Source: Halocaridina rubra (lineage: Eukaryota > Arthropoda > Malacostraca > Decapoda > Atyidae). From it: DNA of 57,500 bases. A program made the translations under genes and the position numbers. The notes under the pieces were generated by a model. The model was given only the letters and a program-made list of their open reading frames with translations, searched no databases and had not been told where the DNA came from. Below, one piece after another: positions 1 through 10,735 of the stretch (positions within the stretch are counted from its first letter, which is position 1; every line of letters begins with the position of its first letter). Where the stretch lies: contig JAXCGZ010007678.1 in the NCBI GenBank assembly GCA_037179515.1, forward strand, positions 65,001 to 122,500. Direction: 5' to 3'.

Positions 1-229
1 ATAATGACTCACCAAAGCAAACTTCAACTGTTTGCCAATTTTTTAATTTTTGTTTTTATTTTATTTCTTTGCCAATCAATATCGTTCGTTTCCATATTTT
101 ATCGCGCTTAAACTAATTAATAATATTCTCTATTGAAATGGACACTGAAGGGTTTCCTTTGATCAGTATAAATAGAAAAATTATGTGTGTATTATTGTCA
201 AGATCGTAAACACAAGTCACTGATTCTTT

Positions 230-231
<2 letters not shown>

Positions 232-302
<71 letters not shown>
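232..302. repeat. (CT)n microsatellite
   Basis: A pure CT dinucleotide run of about 71 bp. Together with the AG run that starts 36 bp downstream it forms a long inverted repeat, since CT on one side pairs with AG on the other. Confidence 0.98.
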
Positions 303-304
<2 letters not shown>

Positions 305-336
305 CAATATTATTTGCAGGTTATACATTGTATATC

Positions 337-338
<2 letters not shown>

Positions 339-396
<58 letters not shown>
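339..396. repeat. (AG)n microsatellite
   Basis: A pure AG run of about 58 bp, the complementary arm to the CT run at 232-302. The two arms are separated by a unique spacer of about 36 bp. Confidence 0.98.
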
Positions 397-399
<3 letters not shown>

Positions 400-529
400 T
401 TTCTACTTACATAAATTCTTTAATGTATTATCTCTTCTTATCTTCTTAAGTAAGAGAATTTTCCATTATCGCGCGAGAGCTTCTCGCGATACCACGCGTA
501 AGATAATATACAGTAAGTGATATTTCGGA

Positions 530-676
<147 letters not shown>

Positions 677-859
677 AATATTTAACACCATTAGTATCTG
701 TATACATCAAACACGTGAGAATATGGAGATTATCTCATAGTGTAGTTGTCAGTAAGTGCTTGTATGTATGTATGTATGTATGTATTAAACTGTGCTCACA
801 GGAAAAATCCCTATGCTTGTAACTCCCCGCCTCCTGGTCTGTCTCCCTTCTTCAAGTAA

Positions 860-3690
860 ACCTTCAGTGTCGCTACCTGGTCAGCACAGTCACAAACTTG
901 CAACCTTCCCGGGAACGTTCAAGAGGCACTCTCCACCCACCGCAGTGTTCGTAACCTCCGCCTAATGGGTGCATTACTACAGACGGATGAAGAGGATGAC
1001 ATCCCATTCACAGAGGATGAACTACGACGTGCTCTTGCTAGGATTAAGGCTACTGCCCCTGGGGAGGATGGTCTTACATATCAAGTTCTCCGTCTTCTTC
1101 AGAAAGTTCCTGGTAACCCCCTACTGCGCCTCTTCAATCTTTGCTTTTGCTTGGGGCATGTGCCCTCTGCCTGGACCAGAAGCACTATTATTCCTCTACC
1201 AAAACCTGGAACCGACAAATTTAGGCCTATCTCCCTCACCTCCTGCTTCAGCAAAGTGTTTGAACGCATCCTTCTTGCCCGGCTCATGCACCGTCTACAG
1301 GATAAACTCTCCCCCAGTCTTTATGGTTTCCTCCCACAACGGAGCACACATCACTGCCTCGCTGAACTCTACACCCGTCTTTCTCCCACCAGTGTGGTCG
1401 CCTTCCTGGACCTCAAATCTGCCTTCGATATAGCCAACAAGGAAATTATTCTTGACCAGCTGGTGGACTTTGGAGTTCGGGGGAACATACTGAAATGGAT
1501 ACGGGGATATCTCTGCAACAGAACATCAAGCATCCTTTTTAAAGGGTCGTATAGCTCCTATGAACGGTTTGAACTGGGTACTCCTCAGGGGGGTGTGCTA
1601 AGTCCTTTTCTATTCAATATCCTTATGCATCGTCTACTCTCCCTCCTTCCTGTCATCCCCGGTACTACAGTTACCTGCTATGCGGACGACATATGCATCC
1701 ACACGACCTCAACTCACGACCTTCAGCACATGCTCCATGACTTTTACGTGTCTGCTACCTCCTGTGGCCTTATTATCTCCCCAGAAAAAAGCAGGATTTT
1801 TACTTCACGCAACTGCAGAGCACTGCCCGCATTCGCCATGGGTGGTAATGTCATCCCTCACTGCACACAGTACACGTATTTAGGTGCACCTGTCCGGATC
1901 ACCCCAGCTATACCTGCTCGTCAACGAATTCATCCCTTTGTGAAGAGCCTTCTTGACCGTCTGGAGCCCCGCTTTGCACCTGTCAAGTGGCTTGCCAACA
2001 ATGCTGCAGGAGTCTCCATCCCAGTGGCGAGGACCCTCTACATCCTACTACTTCGGTCAGTGGTTGACTATCTGTCTCCTGCCTTGTGTCAACTTCCTAA
2101 ACCAGCTCTCGAGCCACTTGAAAAGTTCCAGAATCGAGTCATGAGATTTATCTTGGGATGTTCTCTCTCTACCCGTATTGTGAGTATGCAGTTGGAGCTC
2201 AACTTACCCCCTCTTGTGGAGAGGATTTATGCCAATGTGTCCTATTTTACTGTTAAGTGTCTTCACTACCCCTTTCTTGCTCCGTACTTCTCTGCTGTCA
2301 TGAGGACGTCCCTTGATCCAGACGCACCCAGGCTCCCACTTCGAGCAGGAGGTCATAACCTTATCAGGGTGGTGAGTGACATTCTCCGTGGCCTTGACAT
2401 CGACCTGCCAGTGCAGGCGGCTGTCCCAGATTTACCACCCTGGCGTGTCCCCCTCCCCGCTGTCACATATACACCGACCTCGAAGGATGTCTATCCCCCC
2501 TTGCAGAGACAGTTAGCTCTGGAGACTATCGCTGATGTATCCACGTCTGTCCCTGCAGCACACCACGTCTATGTTGATGGTTCTGTGCAAGCAGATGGGA
2601 GGGCGGCATGTGCTGTGTTTTCCCCCACCATGGAGCCGCCTGTGCCGGCTGATTCATGGATTGGCCGTAGACTACCCACCTCGTCGAGCTCCACCTACTG
2701 TGAACTGAATGCCATCTTGGATGCCGTGACTCTCCTTGTTCGACGACGAGTGAATGGGGTAATAATTTGTGACTCCCAATCGGCCCTACAAGCCCTATCC
2801 TCGCCAAGACCTATCTGTGGCCGTGCTGTGGGAAATATACTATGTCGCCTCGCAGCCGCTCGGGATGCTTCTCTTGTTGTGTCATTTGTGTGGACTCCAT
2901 CCCACATTGGGCTGACTGGCAACGACACAGCTGATCGTCTTGCCAAGGCGGCCTGTATGCTGGATGGGCATGCTGTGGACGCTGAGCCCTCCCTCCGATG
3001 CCTACGTAACATCATCTACTCAGCTGGGTTTGCCATGACGGTCCAGCGCAGGGACACGGAGAGGGCCAACAGTGTGTCCATACAGCACCATGATCACTTC
3101 CTTCACAGTCGCTACAAGTATCGCAGACGCGGGTTAATGGTGCGGAAAAACAATGTAGTTAGTGCTCGGCTCAGAATGGGGTATCGGCCTTTATGGCAGG
3201 TCTCCCAGACTCTAGATATGCCACAGTACACCTCCTGTACATTATGCGACCGAACTAATGCTAACACTCTTGACCACTATTGTCTTCAGTGCCCCGCAGT
3301 GAGAGATGTTTTACCACGAGGTCAGAACTTAATACAGATCTGCTCATTTTTACTTAATGATGACAACCTTGATGTTATTCTTGCTCGTTTTCCTCACTTT
3401 GGTGGCCATTAATTATATTGAATTATACATATATTTTCTGTATGTTGCTATATAATTCTGTTTGTGCATTCTGCGTTTCTCTGAGCTTTACTTTTGCATA
3501 TAATGTACTCTGTGCTGCCATTCTGTGAGTTGTGTGTTAGTATGCAGCAATGTTTTATCAATATGTACACCTCCCTGTAAACCATGTTCAATTCTTGGTT
3601 TTATATCCATTTGAAGCATTATTTGTATGAACTCATGTAATGTCTGACGCCTTGGCGCAATAAATTAATAAAATAAAATAAAATAATCAC
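860..3690 (+). mobile_element. 5'-truncated I-superfamily non-LTR retrotransposon
   Basis: This LINE copy contains the reverse transcriptase-RNase H-zinc knuckle part of an ORF2 (965-3412). It then has a 3'UTR of about 250 bp ending in an A-rich AATAAA/AAATA tail at about 3655-3690. The same reading frame continues upstream of the first ATG to about 860, where a stop interrupts it. No endonuclease domain or ORF1 is present, so the element is 5' truncated. It belongs to the same broad clade as the element at 10032-16243 but is clearly a different family at the protein level. I could not identify its target-site duplication. Confidence 0.85.
965..3412 (+). CDS. LINE ORF2 fragment: reverse transcriptase + RNase H + CCHC
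   Basis: This 815-residue open frame encodes the back two thirds of a non-LTR retrotransposon ORF2, which makes cDNA at the insertion site. The reverse transcriptase shows FRPISLTSC, FLDLKSAFD, GTPQGGVLSPFLFN and the catalytic YADD near residue 239. An RNase H domain follows, with the acidic residues in VYVDGS (about residue 536), CELNAI, ICDSQSA and TADRLAK, plus the WTPSHIG motif. A C-terminal cysteine/histidine cluster (CTLC...HYCLQC) lies near residue 757. The presence of RNase H points to the I superfamily (I, Nimb, LOA or related clades). The ATG at 965 is only the first Met in the frame, because coding-like sequence runs upstream to about 860. The apurinic-type endonuclease is missing, so this copy cannot move by itself. 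The open frame shows no internal stop, which suggests a fairly young insertion. Confidence 0.9.
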   Translation: MGALLQTDEEDDIPFTEDELRRALARIKATAPGEDGLTYQVLRLLQKVPGNPLLRLFNLCFCLGHVPSAWTRSTIIPLPKPGTDKFRPISLTSCFSKVFERILLARLMHRLQDKLSPSLYGFLPQRSTHHCLAELYTRLSPTSVVAFLDLKSAFDIANKEIILDQLVDFGVRGNILKWIRGYLCNRTSSILFKGSYSSYERFELGTPQGGVLSPFLFNILMHRLLSLLPVIPGTTVTCYADDICIHTTSTHDLQHMLHDFYVSATSCGLIISPEKSRIFTSRNCRALPAFAMGGNVIPHCTQYTYLGAPVRITPAIPARQRIHPFVKSLLDRLEPRFAPVKWLANNAAGVSIPVARTLYILLLRSVVDYLSPALCQLPKPALEPLEKFQNRVMRFILGCSLSTRIVSMQLELNLPPLVERIYANVSYFTVKCLHYPFLAPYFSAVMRTSLDPDAPRLPLRAGGHNLIRVVSDILRGLDIDLPVQAAVPDLPPWRVPLPAVTYTPTSKDVYPPLQRQLALETIADVSTSVPAAHHVYVDGSVQADGRAACAVFSPTMEPPVPADSWIGRRLPTSSSSTYCELNAILDAVTLLVRRRVNGVIICDSQSALQALSSPRPICGRAVGNILCRLAAARDASLVVSFVWTPSHIGLTGNDTADRLAKAACMLDGHAVDAEPSLRCLRNIIYSAGFAMTVQRRDTERANSVSIQHHDHFLHSRYKYRRRGLMVRKNNVVSARLRMGYRPLWQVSQTLDMPQYTSCTLCDRTNANTLDHYCLQCPAVRDVLPRGQNLIQICSFLLNDDNLDVILARFPHFGGH

Positions 3691-3694
3691 TAGC

Positions 3695-4429
3695 CACCTT
3701 AAAGTATATGAGAGTGAGAGAGATCTAAGGATTAATGTATTGGCAGATTTATCTCCAGATATACACATAAAATGCATGGTAGAGGCACCGTTTGCTTAGC
3801 AAACATCGAGCCTGGCCTTCAGACATAGGGACAGAGAAATGTTTAGAAGCCTTTACATATAATAACCTAACCATACGTGGGATTCAAATTAGAATATGCA
3901 GCACCCTTCAATGAGCACTTGGAAAAAACATTAAGAAGCTGCATAGAGTTCAGAGGTTTGTCTTAAAGTAGGTGATTTGGAAATGAAAAATAATATGAAG
4001 AAGCTGGAGATGGTTCAAAGGTTTGTAGCCATATTGGTGATAGAAATACGAAATCTTAATTATGAGAAAAGGCTAAGGGAGTTAGCTTTACCACTGACTG
4101 AAACCAGAAGAGGAATAGGGGTGTTGTTATAGTTAAAAAAAAAAAATGGTATTTGTGTGTATGTGTGTGTGGGTGGTTCTAGAACTAGAGTTCTAAGGTC
4201 GCAGCTTTGTAAGAAAAGGCCATCAAAAGAAATAAGAAAGTACTGTTTTTAAATAAACTAAGAATAAGTGATAATTGGAATATGCTAAGAGAGGAAATTG
4301 TAAAATTTCTATGCGTTCATTTATAAGTAAAGACGTGATAAGCGTTCAAAGGAAAATAATGACCGAGACATGGGGAGTTACGAGCAAATGACTCTTTCCC
4401 ATAAACACAATTAGGAAAATACAACCAGG

Positions 4430-4430
<1 letters not shown>
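3695..4430 (+). pseudogene. Decayed CR1-group LINE 3' end
   Basis: This is a degraded copy of the last part of the CR1-group LINE that is better preserved at 17930-18592. It shares recognisable blocks: 'GAGAGAGATCTAAGGATTAA', the region coding for the LEYAAPF-type segment, the segment with AGAACTAGAG, and the family 3' end with GAGTTACGAGC ... AAACACAATTAGG near 4375-4420. Many stops and indels are present, and no usable reading frame remains. Confidence 0.75.
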
Positions 4431-4937
<507 letters not shown>

Positions 4938-5045
4938 AGTACAAACTGTCAACATACAGCACTAAATAGTAAGGAAGCCCATCAGTGAAACAAAACTTAT
5001 AAAACAATGCTATATTTCGGATCCTAACTGGATCCCTTCTCAAGC

Positions 5046-5369
<324 letters not shown>

Positions 5370-5583
5370 TAAGAAACTGTTCCATCAATGACCTCATCCA
5401 CCCATTACAACTGTTGTTAAGTTAGCAGGTTGCCATTCACACAATTGAAAGCATTTTTTTTTTTTCATTTTTCCACTAGGAAGTTCTGACGAAGAGATGC
5501 TTTACAAATATTCAATTATTGCATCACCTTAAGATATTTTTTATTTTTGTTTTTTCTCTTGTTAGTCATTCCAACACTTCGAT

Positions 5584-5672
5584 CAGGTAAAGATTAGCAA
5601 CCCTCAGTACTTTAAATAACCTAACATTATGCGGAGCTTTTTAATGTATCTGGGGTGGCTAATATTTACCTG
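5584..5672. mobile_element. Short palindromic MITE, family A copy 1
   Basis: The 89-bp element begins CAGGTAAAGATTAG and ends with the complementary CTAATATTTACCTG. GATC lies at both outer edges. The same terminal inverted repeats flank a longer copy at 41405-41558. It is non-coding and probably a non-autonomous DNA transposon. The superfamily cannot be told from the termini alone. Confidence 0.65.
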
Positions 5673-5689
5673 ATCCCAATCCGTACCAT

Positions 5690-6350
5690 GCCAAGGATAA
5701 AGGGTAGAGGTAAAGTTAACAGTTTCTCTTCCTATCAACTATCAACTCAACGGATTTCTGGAGTACTGCAGATACATATTATTGGAATGTGATACATACA
5801 TTAATGAATGAATAAATAAGTAAATAAATAAATAAATAAACTAACTAAACATATAAATAAAAATGTAATTTCCTATTCAATATTATTTAACAAACACCAA
5901 CGGCTTGAAAGGAAACAAACATTATGCTAAAACAAACATGAATTTTGCCAAAAAATATTCAGTCGTTGATTATGGCGTTTTTTATATATATATAATTTCT
6001 TAAATAAAATAAATAAAATTGATAATTCTAAATATTATATTTAATCATTGTCTGTTGAGTTTTTTTTTATATTATTCTATGATAAAATGCTTAAAATTAC
6101 ATAATTATCAAAATGTAAACAAAGAATTGCGTTGGTCTCGTCTTCTTCTTCTTCCATTCTAGCGACGAGAAAAAACCTTGTTAGGGTTTTGTTTTTCTAC
6201 GAAATGAAATAAATCATACCAGTTTTATTGAATATATTACAGGTCAAAATGTAATATAATTAATAAGTTTTTTAAATTCTAAGATGTAATGCCAAATAAT
6301 ATTAAAAAAAAATTATTATTCTTCTTCGTTCTTTCTCTAAGCACCGGAAA
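5690..6350. other. AT-rich unassigned sequence
   Basis: An AT-rich stretch with AAAT-type short repeats (about 5800-5860). I see no coding potential, conserved motif or known repeat. Confidence 0.5.
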
Positions 6351-6355
6351 TCCGT

Positions 6356-6412
6356 CATACATACATACATATACCGTGGCTGTTTCCCCCTTAAATTGGG
6401 GGGTAGCCGACG
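6356..6412 (-). repeat. Hairpin-tailed repeat (family X) 3' end
   Basis: A CATA tetranucleotide run is followed by GGCTGTTTCCCCC ... GGGGGGTAGCC, which folds into a C-run/G-run hairpin bounded by GGCT/AGCC. The same module recurs at 8106, 9073, 44521, 47160 and 47885 and ends the longer family X copies. By orientation this is a minus-strand 3' end. Confidence 0.6.
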
Positions 6413-6459
6413 TCAAGAAAGGAAAGTTTGGGGAGAAGGGAAATCCGTCATATTATTAT

Positions 6460-6690
6460 TTTATTTTATGAGTGTGAAAATGGGACAGGCTAGAAAATTT
6501 CCCTCTTCGGGCAGGGCACCGAGAAAACATTTAGACGAAGAAAAAGTAGAAGCTTAATTACAAGGCAGAAGTAAGAGAATGATAAACAATAGGAAGAAGA
6601 CTGACTTAAGAGTAGTTGAAGTAAAGAAGACCTAGAGATATAGCAGGATTAGGCCCTGAGATGACGATAGATCCAATTTTTAAAGGAGGA
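6460..6690 (-). pseudogene. Decayed Jockey-like LINE 3'UTR fragment
   Basis: The block resembles, in reverse orientation, the 3' end of the LINE at 56640-57262. It starts with the complement of the terminal 'CACTCATAAA', followed by GGGACAGGC, GGGCAGGGCACCGAGAAAA, AAAAAGTAGAAGCTT and AGAGAATGATAAACA. A closer copy of the same block lies at 25090-25305. Confidence 0.65.
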
Positions 6691-6819
6691 AGAGAGTTAA
6701 GTATATAAGACATTATAATGTTAAATTACAGTCAAAAATATTTAATTATATATTTCATTCAATACTACTCTTACAACCTCCATGTCATGGATTGCACCTT
6801 AATGTGCCACTAATCATCC

Positions 6820-6925
6820 ATATTCAAATAGGGGTGAACAGAGACAGGTTTGAGTTGGGGAATCAAGACTAGATATCCTTTCTAACACCCCGCGGTGGGC
6901 TTGAATAAGGGGTTTATGCAAAAAC
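6820..6925 (-). mobile_element. tRNA-derived SINE (family S1), partial
   Basis: A minus-oriented tail of the S1 SINE, recognised by the order AGGGGTGAACAGAGAC, GAGTTGGGGAATCAAGAC, CTTTCTAACACCCCGCGGTGGGC. The tRNA-like head is degraded. Confidence 0.6.
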
Positions 6926-6984
6926 ATGCTACGAACTTAGTGACAGAAATGTAAACACAATTTTGAAGACATGTTGAAGGAATA

Positions 6985-7290
6985 AGACTCACCAATACTC
7001 GAAGCTAGAGGAAAGAGGAAGGATATAGTAATGGTTTTTATATTCCTTAATGGTTCTAACAGAGTGGATAGGGAGAGATATTTTGATATAGATGGCTCTG
7101 GAACTAGAGGTCAGAATTTGAAGCTTCGAAAGAAAACTTCTTTGCATGGTGGAAGGAAATTATTTTATAATGGAGGAAAAGTGATAAGTGGATATCCTTA
7201 GTTAGTAAAATGAAACCGACCAGGAGACGGGGAGTTATGGGCATAAGGCTATTTCCTTGGACACAGGTAAGTAAATACAATTAGGTATCT
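6985..7290 (+). pseudogene. Decayed CR1-group LINE 3' end
   Basis: A fragment similar to 18240-18592, with blocks ACTCGAAGCTAGAGG, GAGTGGATAGGGAGAGATAT, GGAACTAGAGGTCAGA, GAAGCTTCGAAAGAAAACTT and the family 3' end GACCAGGAGACGGGGAGTTA ... ACAATTAGGTA. Internal stops and a degraded frame mark it as dead. Confidence 0.8.
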
Positions 7291-7299
7291 TTGAAATTT

Positions 7300-7650
7300 A
7301 AAAAGGAAAATTATTTTCTTTTTCCATACATCAGAAAACCAACTAGTAACTTTCCTTCTCTCTTTAATTCCACCTTTTCCTCCTTCTCATTCCTCTTCCT
7401 TTTCTCCTCTTGAGCCTCTTTCCTCTTCTTAGCCTGTTCCTCCACGTTTTTATACTTTAAATTTATTCTTCCATTCCTATTCCTCCCTGTTGGTGTTGTT
7501 ATTTTTATTACCCTATTCTTCCTTCTATTTTTATTTTCTTCTCCTCATTCCTTCTCCTTAATCGTCTCTTCCTCCTTCATATTCTTAACCTCCTTCTTCC
7601 TTCTAGCCTCCTCATTCTTATTGGCCTCCACCCTCTTCTAATTAGCAAGA
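7300..7650. other. Pyrimidine-rich tract
   Basis: The plus strand is strongly C/T-rich for over 300 bp. Read on the minus strand it would give short lysine/glutamate-rich stretches, but stops break every frame. It could be a decayed coiled-coil coding segment of a retroelement or just a biased tract. I cannot assign it. Confidence 0.4.
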
Positions 7651-8105
7651 AGGAATATCACACCTTGTGGCTTTTCCAGATTTATTGAACGAGCAATTCA
7701 TGGTGCCAAATGGGAGGCGCCAAAATGGCAGCGCCTAAAGGGTTCACCAAAACGTCTCGTTCCGGTAAACCAAAGCTGAAAGAGACAATCACGTACATCT
7801 GTCGAAATGTACCGTTGTAATTGTCACTATTTTTCCCCGCTCGATTGGGGGGTCGATGGAGACATGTTGGTGCTATTTAATTTGTTTTTTTTTTTTCTGG
7901 GTGTTTGCAAGGGTGGAACAAACTTCGATTCCCAATCTCAATATTTTGTTAAATATTACACATTTATGGCATTTATGAAGCGACACAGGTTGTGGAAGAG
8001 CCGGGATGATGGGCTGTGGCACTCCAACAGTGCCATCTGAACGGTCGCTAGCTCCCTCGTCATTGCTCATAGAGCAAAGTAATCCCCTCATTGTTTCTTT
8101 TTTTT

Positions 8106-8163
8106 TATATCGGCTACCCCCCAATTGGGGGAGACAGCCAAGGTAAATAGATAGATAGATAGA
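8106..8163 (+). repeat. Hairpin-tailed repeat (family X) 3' end with TAGA tail
   Basis: The block reads CGGCTACCCCCCAATTGGGGGAGACAGCC in pieces: a C-run/G-run hairpin bounded by GGCT and AGCC. It is followed immediately by a TAGA tetranucleotide run. The same layout occurs at 9073-9127. Confidence 0.65.
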
Positions 8164-8205
8164 CAATAACCAGTTTTTATTTTAATCATAATAGTAAATA
8201 TTAAG

Positions 8206-8406
<201 letters not shown>

Positions 8407-8649
8407 GTTTCTTTGCACCAATGTACAGTGAAAATAAATGAACTAAAATTATATAATTTAATAAATTACTCCCCCCCCATCCTCTCCATAACTGTAGTCC
8501 CTGTTGGGTGTGGGTGAAGGGGACGGCTGTGGGGAGGAGATGGAGAAGCCGTTAAAATCCGGATACGGTTTTATCTTATCTGTATCGAGCTTGTACATTT
8601 TATCTATGACGAGGAAAAACTTTTTAATTCTGCCCCTGTGCCATATCTT

Positions 8650-8652
<3 letters not shown>

Positions 8653-8727
<75 letters not shown>
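8653..8727. repeat. (AT)n microsatellite
   Basis: A pure AT array of about 75 bp. Confidence 0.98.
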
Positions 8728-8728
<1 letters not shown>

Positions 8729-8766
8729 CTTATTAATGGATATCTTTATTTTTTTAAAGTTTCATG

Positions 8767-8915
8767 TGTCATATTCAATCCCCATTCGGGGGTGAACACA
8801 GACGGGGTTGAAGCCGGTAAATTAATGCAGGATGTCTTTCCTAACGCTCCACCGCAGGATCAAACATGGGTCCGTTACGTACCGAATCCAATAATCTACC
8901 ACTTCTGCGGTCCAG
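8767..8915 (-). mobile_element. tRNA-derived SINE (family S1)
   Basis: A minus-oriented copy. The tail block CCCCATTCGGGGGTGAACAC is followed by GATGTCTTTCCTAACGCTCC and a degraded tRNA-like head near 8865-8915 (GATCAAACATGGGTCCG, complementary to a B-box-like segment). Confidence 0.65.
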
Positions 8916-9017
8916 TTACATGCCAACAGTATCTAGAATTTGAAAGTGGACACCCATCCAAGTACTGACCAGACCCAAAGGGGCATTAACCTCGCTGATC
9001 TAACGGAAAGCTCTTAA

Positions 9018-9018
9018 C

Positions 9019-9073
<55 letters not shown>
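9018..9073. repeat. (AAT)n microsatellite
   Basis: A pure AAT array that abuts the hairpin module at 9073. Confidence 0.95.
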
Positions 9074-9074
<1 letters not shown>

Positions 9075-9124
9075 TCGGCTACCCCCCAATTAAAGGGGGA
9101 AACAGCCAAGGTATATGTATGTAT

Positions 9125-9127
<3 letters not shown>
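9073..9127 (+). repeat. Hairpin-tailed repeat (family X) 3' end between two AAT arrays
   Basis: GTCGGCTACCCCCC ... GGGGGAAACAGCC forms the family X terminal hairpin. It ends in a GTAT run and is flanked on both sides by AAT microsatellites. Confidence 0.65.

Positions 9128-9168
<41 letters not shown>
9126..9168. repeat. (AAT)n microsatellite
   Basis: A pure AAT array of about 42 bp after the GTAT run of the hairpin module. Confidence 0.95.
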
Positions 9169-9170
<2 letters not shown>

Positions 9171-9465
9171 AATGAATTTATTAAAAATTATTTATATCTA
9201 ATCCCGAGTATCTGTCCAGGAAGACATAATGTTAAGTTTTCTCCATATATTAAATTTGAAATTTAAATAGATAAGTTTGAATCAAACTCAGTATTATTAC
9301 AGTTATCTAAGTTCTTTAAATGCGTCAATCTGTACGCATGAGCACGCGTCCAATCATTCTCAGTAAATAAATAAATAAATAAAAAATATATTTATATGCA
9401 TCTTCCAGGGCATTATTGAAAAATCGAAGTCTTTATGATTTGTTTAAATGACTGAAACGATTTGA

Positions 9466-9503
9466 GCACACACACACAGATAGACACACACACACACACA
9501 CAA
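9466..9503. repeat. (CA)n microsatellite
   Basis: A CA run with one GATAGA interruption, just 5' of the CR1-group LINE. Confidence 0.9.
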
Positions 9504-9521
9504 TACAGAACACAGGAAGAG

Positions 9522-10031
9522 ATGGGAAAGATCAAAAACTTGTTGCAAGAGGCAAGAAGGTTAAATGATGAAAGAAATGAAGAAGAGAAGAAAAATTTTC
9601 ATTACAGAGTTCTTCCAGACAAAGGGGAGATAAAGAAGATAATGACAGAAGATCAGGGGATGGGGCCTCATTAAGATTGTTATACACAAATGCTGATGGA
9701 TTAGCTGGTAAGGCAGTAGAATTAAAAGATAGGATTCACAACAGTAAGGCAGATATAGTAGCAATTACAGAGACTAAGTTGAGTGAGGACATAAACAGTG
9801 TCACAGTTTTTCCTAAGGGTTTCAGAACACTAAGGGTTGAAAGATCTGAGAGGACTGGTGGAGGGATAACACTGCTCATAAGTGAAAGGATTCAAGTCGA
9901 AGAAATAAACTTGGCTATAGAAAGTGAGATAGAGATAGATTGGATAAATCTTGACCCACACAGTGGTGAGGACTCATTCGGGGCAAGATTCCTAGATTGC
10001 GTACAAGGGAATTTCCTACACCAACATGTAA
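9522..10031 (+). pseudogene. CR1-group LINE, endonuclease N-terminal piece
   Basis: The first part (about 9522-9640) reads as a lysine/glutamate-rich segment (KIKNLLQEARRLNDER). It shifts frame to a second part that begins near 9641 and shows the start of an APE-type endonuclease: LLYTNADGL, DIVAITETKL, FRTLRVERSERTGGGITLLI. The family normally has about 80-90 more residues containing the GDFN catalytic motif. Here the frame jumps from IESEIE straight to IDWINLDPHSGE, so that motif is missing. The piece ends at HQHV, where the other LINE inserted. The copy was therefore probably defective even before the insertion. The shift near 9640 and the missing segment are read from sequence; the family comparison is from general knowledge. 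Confidence 0.75.
10023..10031 (+). repeat. Left target-site duplication (9 bp)
   Basis: AACATGTAA directly before the first base of the inserted LINE. An identical copy follows its poly(A) at 16244-16252. Confidence 0.88.
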
Positions 10032-10735
10032 CCAGTCTGGTTCCAGCTCCAGCAGTGATAGGACCTGCATACGTATCTCTGTCCTCTTTTCCTCCTCTCT
10101 CACGAGAGCCAGAAAAAGAAGCAAAGACTGCTTTTGTTTTGTTTTGTTTTGTGTTCCCGATTTTTGTTTTAGTGAAAACAAGTGACTGTGTGTGTGATAT
10201 ACCCCAAATAATTTTTCCTGCCCTTCTCTCTCTTTTATAAGAGTCGGGAAGAAAAGGAAAATAGAAAGTGTTCAGGTTTCTAATTTGTTTTTATATCTAT
10301 TGTGATAGGAAGTTGAAGCCTCTTCCTACCAACAAAGTGAACTTCACCTCCTCCACTCCATCCCTGACCTGAGGGGGAAGTCTTCACAAGGATATATAAC
10401 CTAAGTATATCTGTTTTCTTTTCTTCCTCTCTCACGAGAGCCAAAGAGAGAAACAGAAAGATTGCTTTATTTTGTTGTTTTCTTGTGCTTGTGTTTTTTC
10501 TTGTTTAATTGAACACACATTATTGTGTCCTGAGCAAATCTCTGTTTTCACTTCCCTCTCCCACGAGAGTTGGGAAGAAAGATAGAAGACTGTATAAGTG
10601 ATTAAGTGTTGTAGTGTTGCAATTAAGTGAAGTGATCAAGCCATAAGGCCCCTATACTGCATTAATCAAATTGACAAACAGTGCAAATAACATATAAATA
10701 GTGAAATCTGTGATATCCATGACTAGTTGCTAGTC
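10032..10735 (+). promoter_or_regulatory. LINE 5'UTR with duplicated hairpin-containing unit
   Basis: LINEs of this type carry an internal promoter in the 5'UTR. Here a unit of about 190-200 bp occurs twice with a period of about 335 bp (about 10075-10280 and 10408-10600). Each unit starts with CCTCTCTCACGAGAGCC, which contains the palindrome CTCTCACGAGAG. A purine-rich stretch and a GTTTT-rich stretch follow, then a second CTC...GAG motif with GGGAAGAAA. No ORF is present here. The promoter role is inference from position. Confidence 0.55.

Noticed and set aside
7300..7650. Minus-strand lysine/glutamate-rich coding exon
   Set aside because: Stops interrupt every frame and composition alone explains the K/E-rich appearance.
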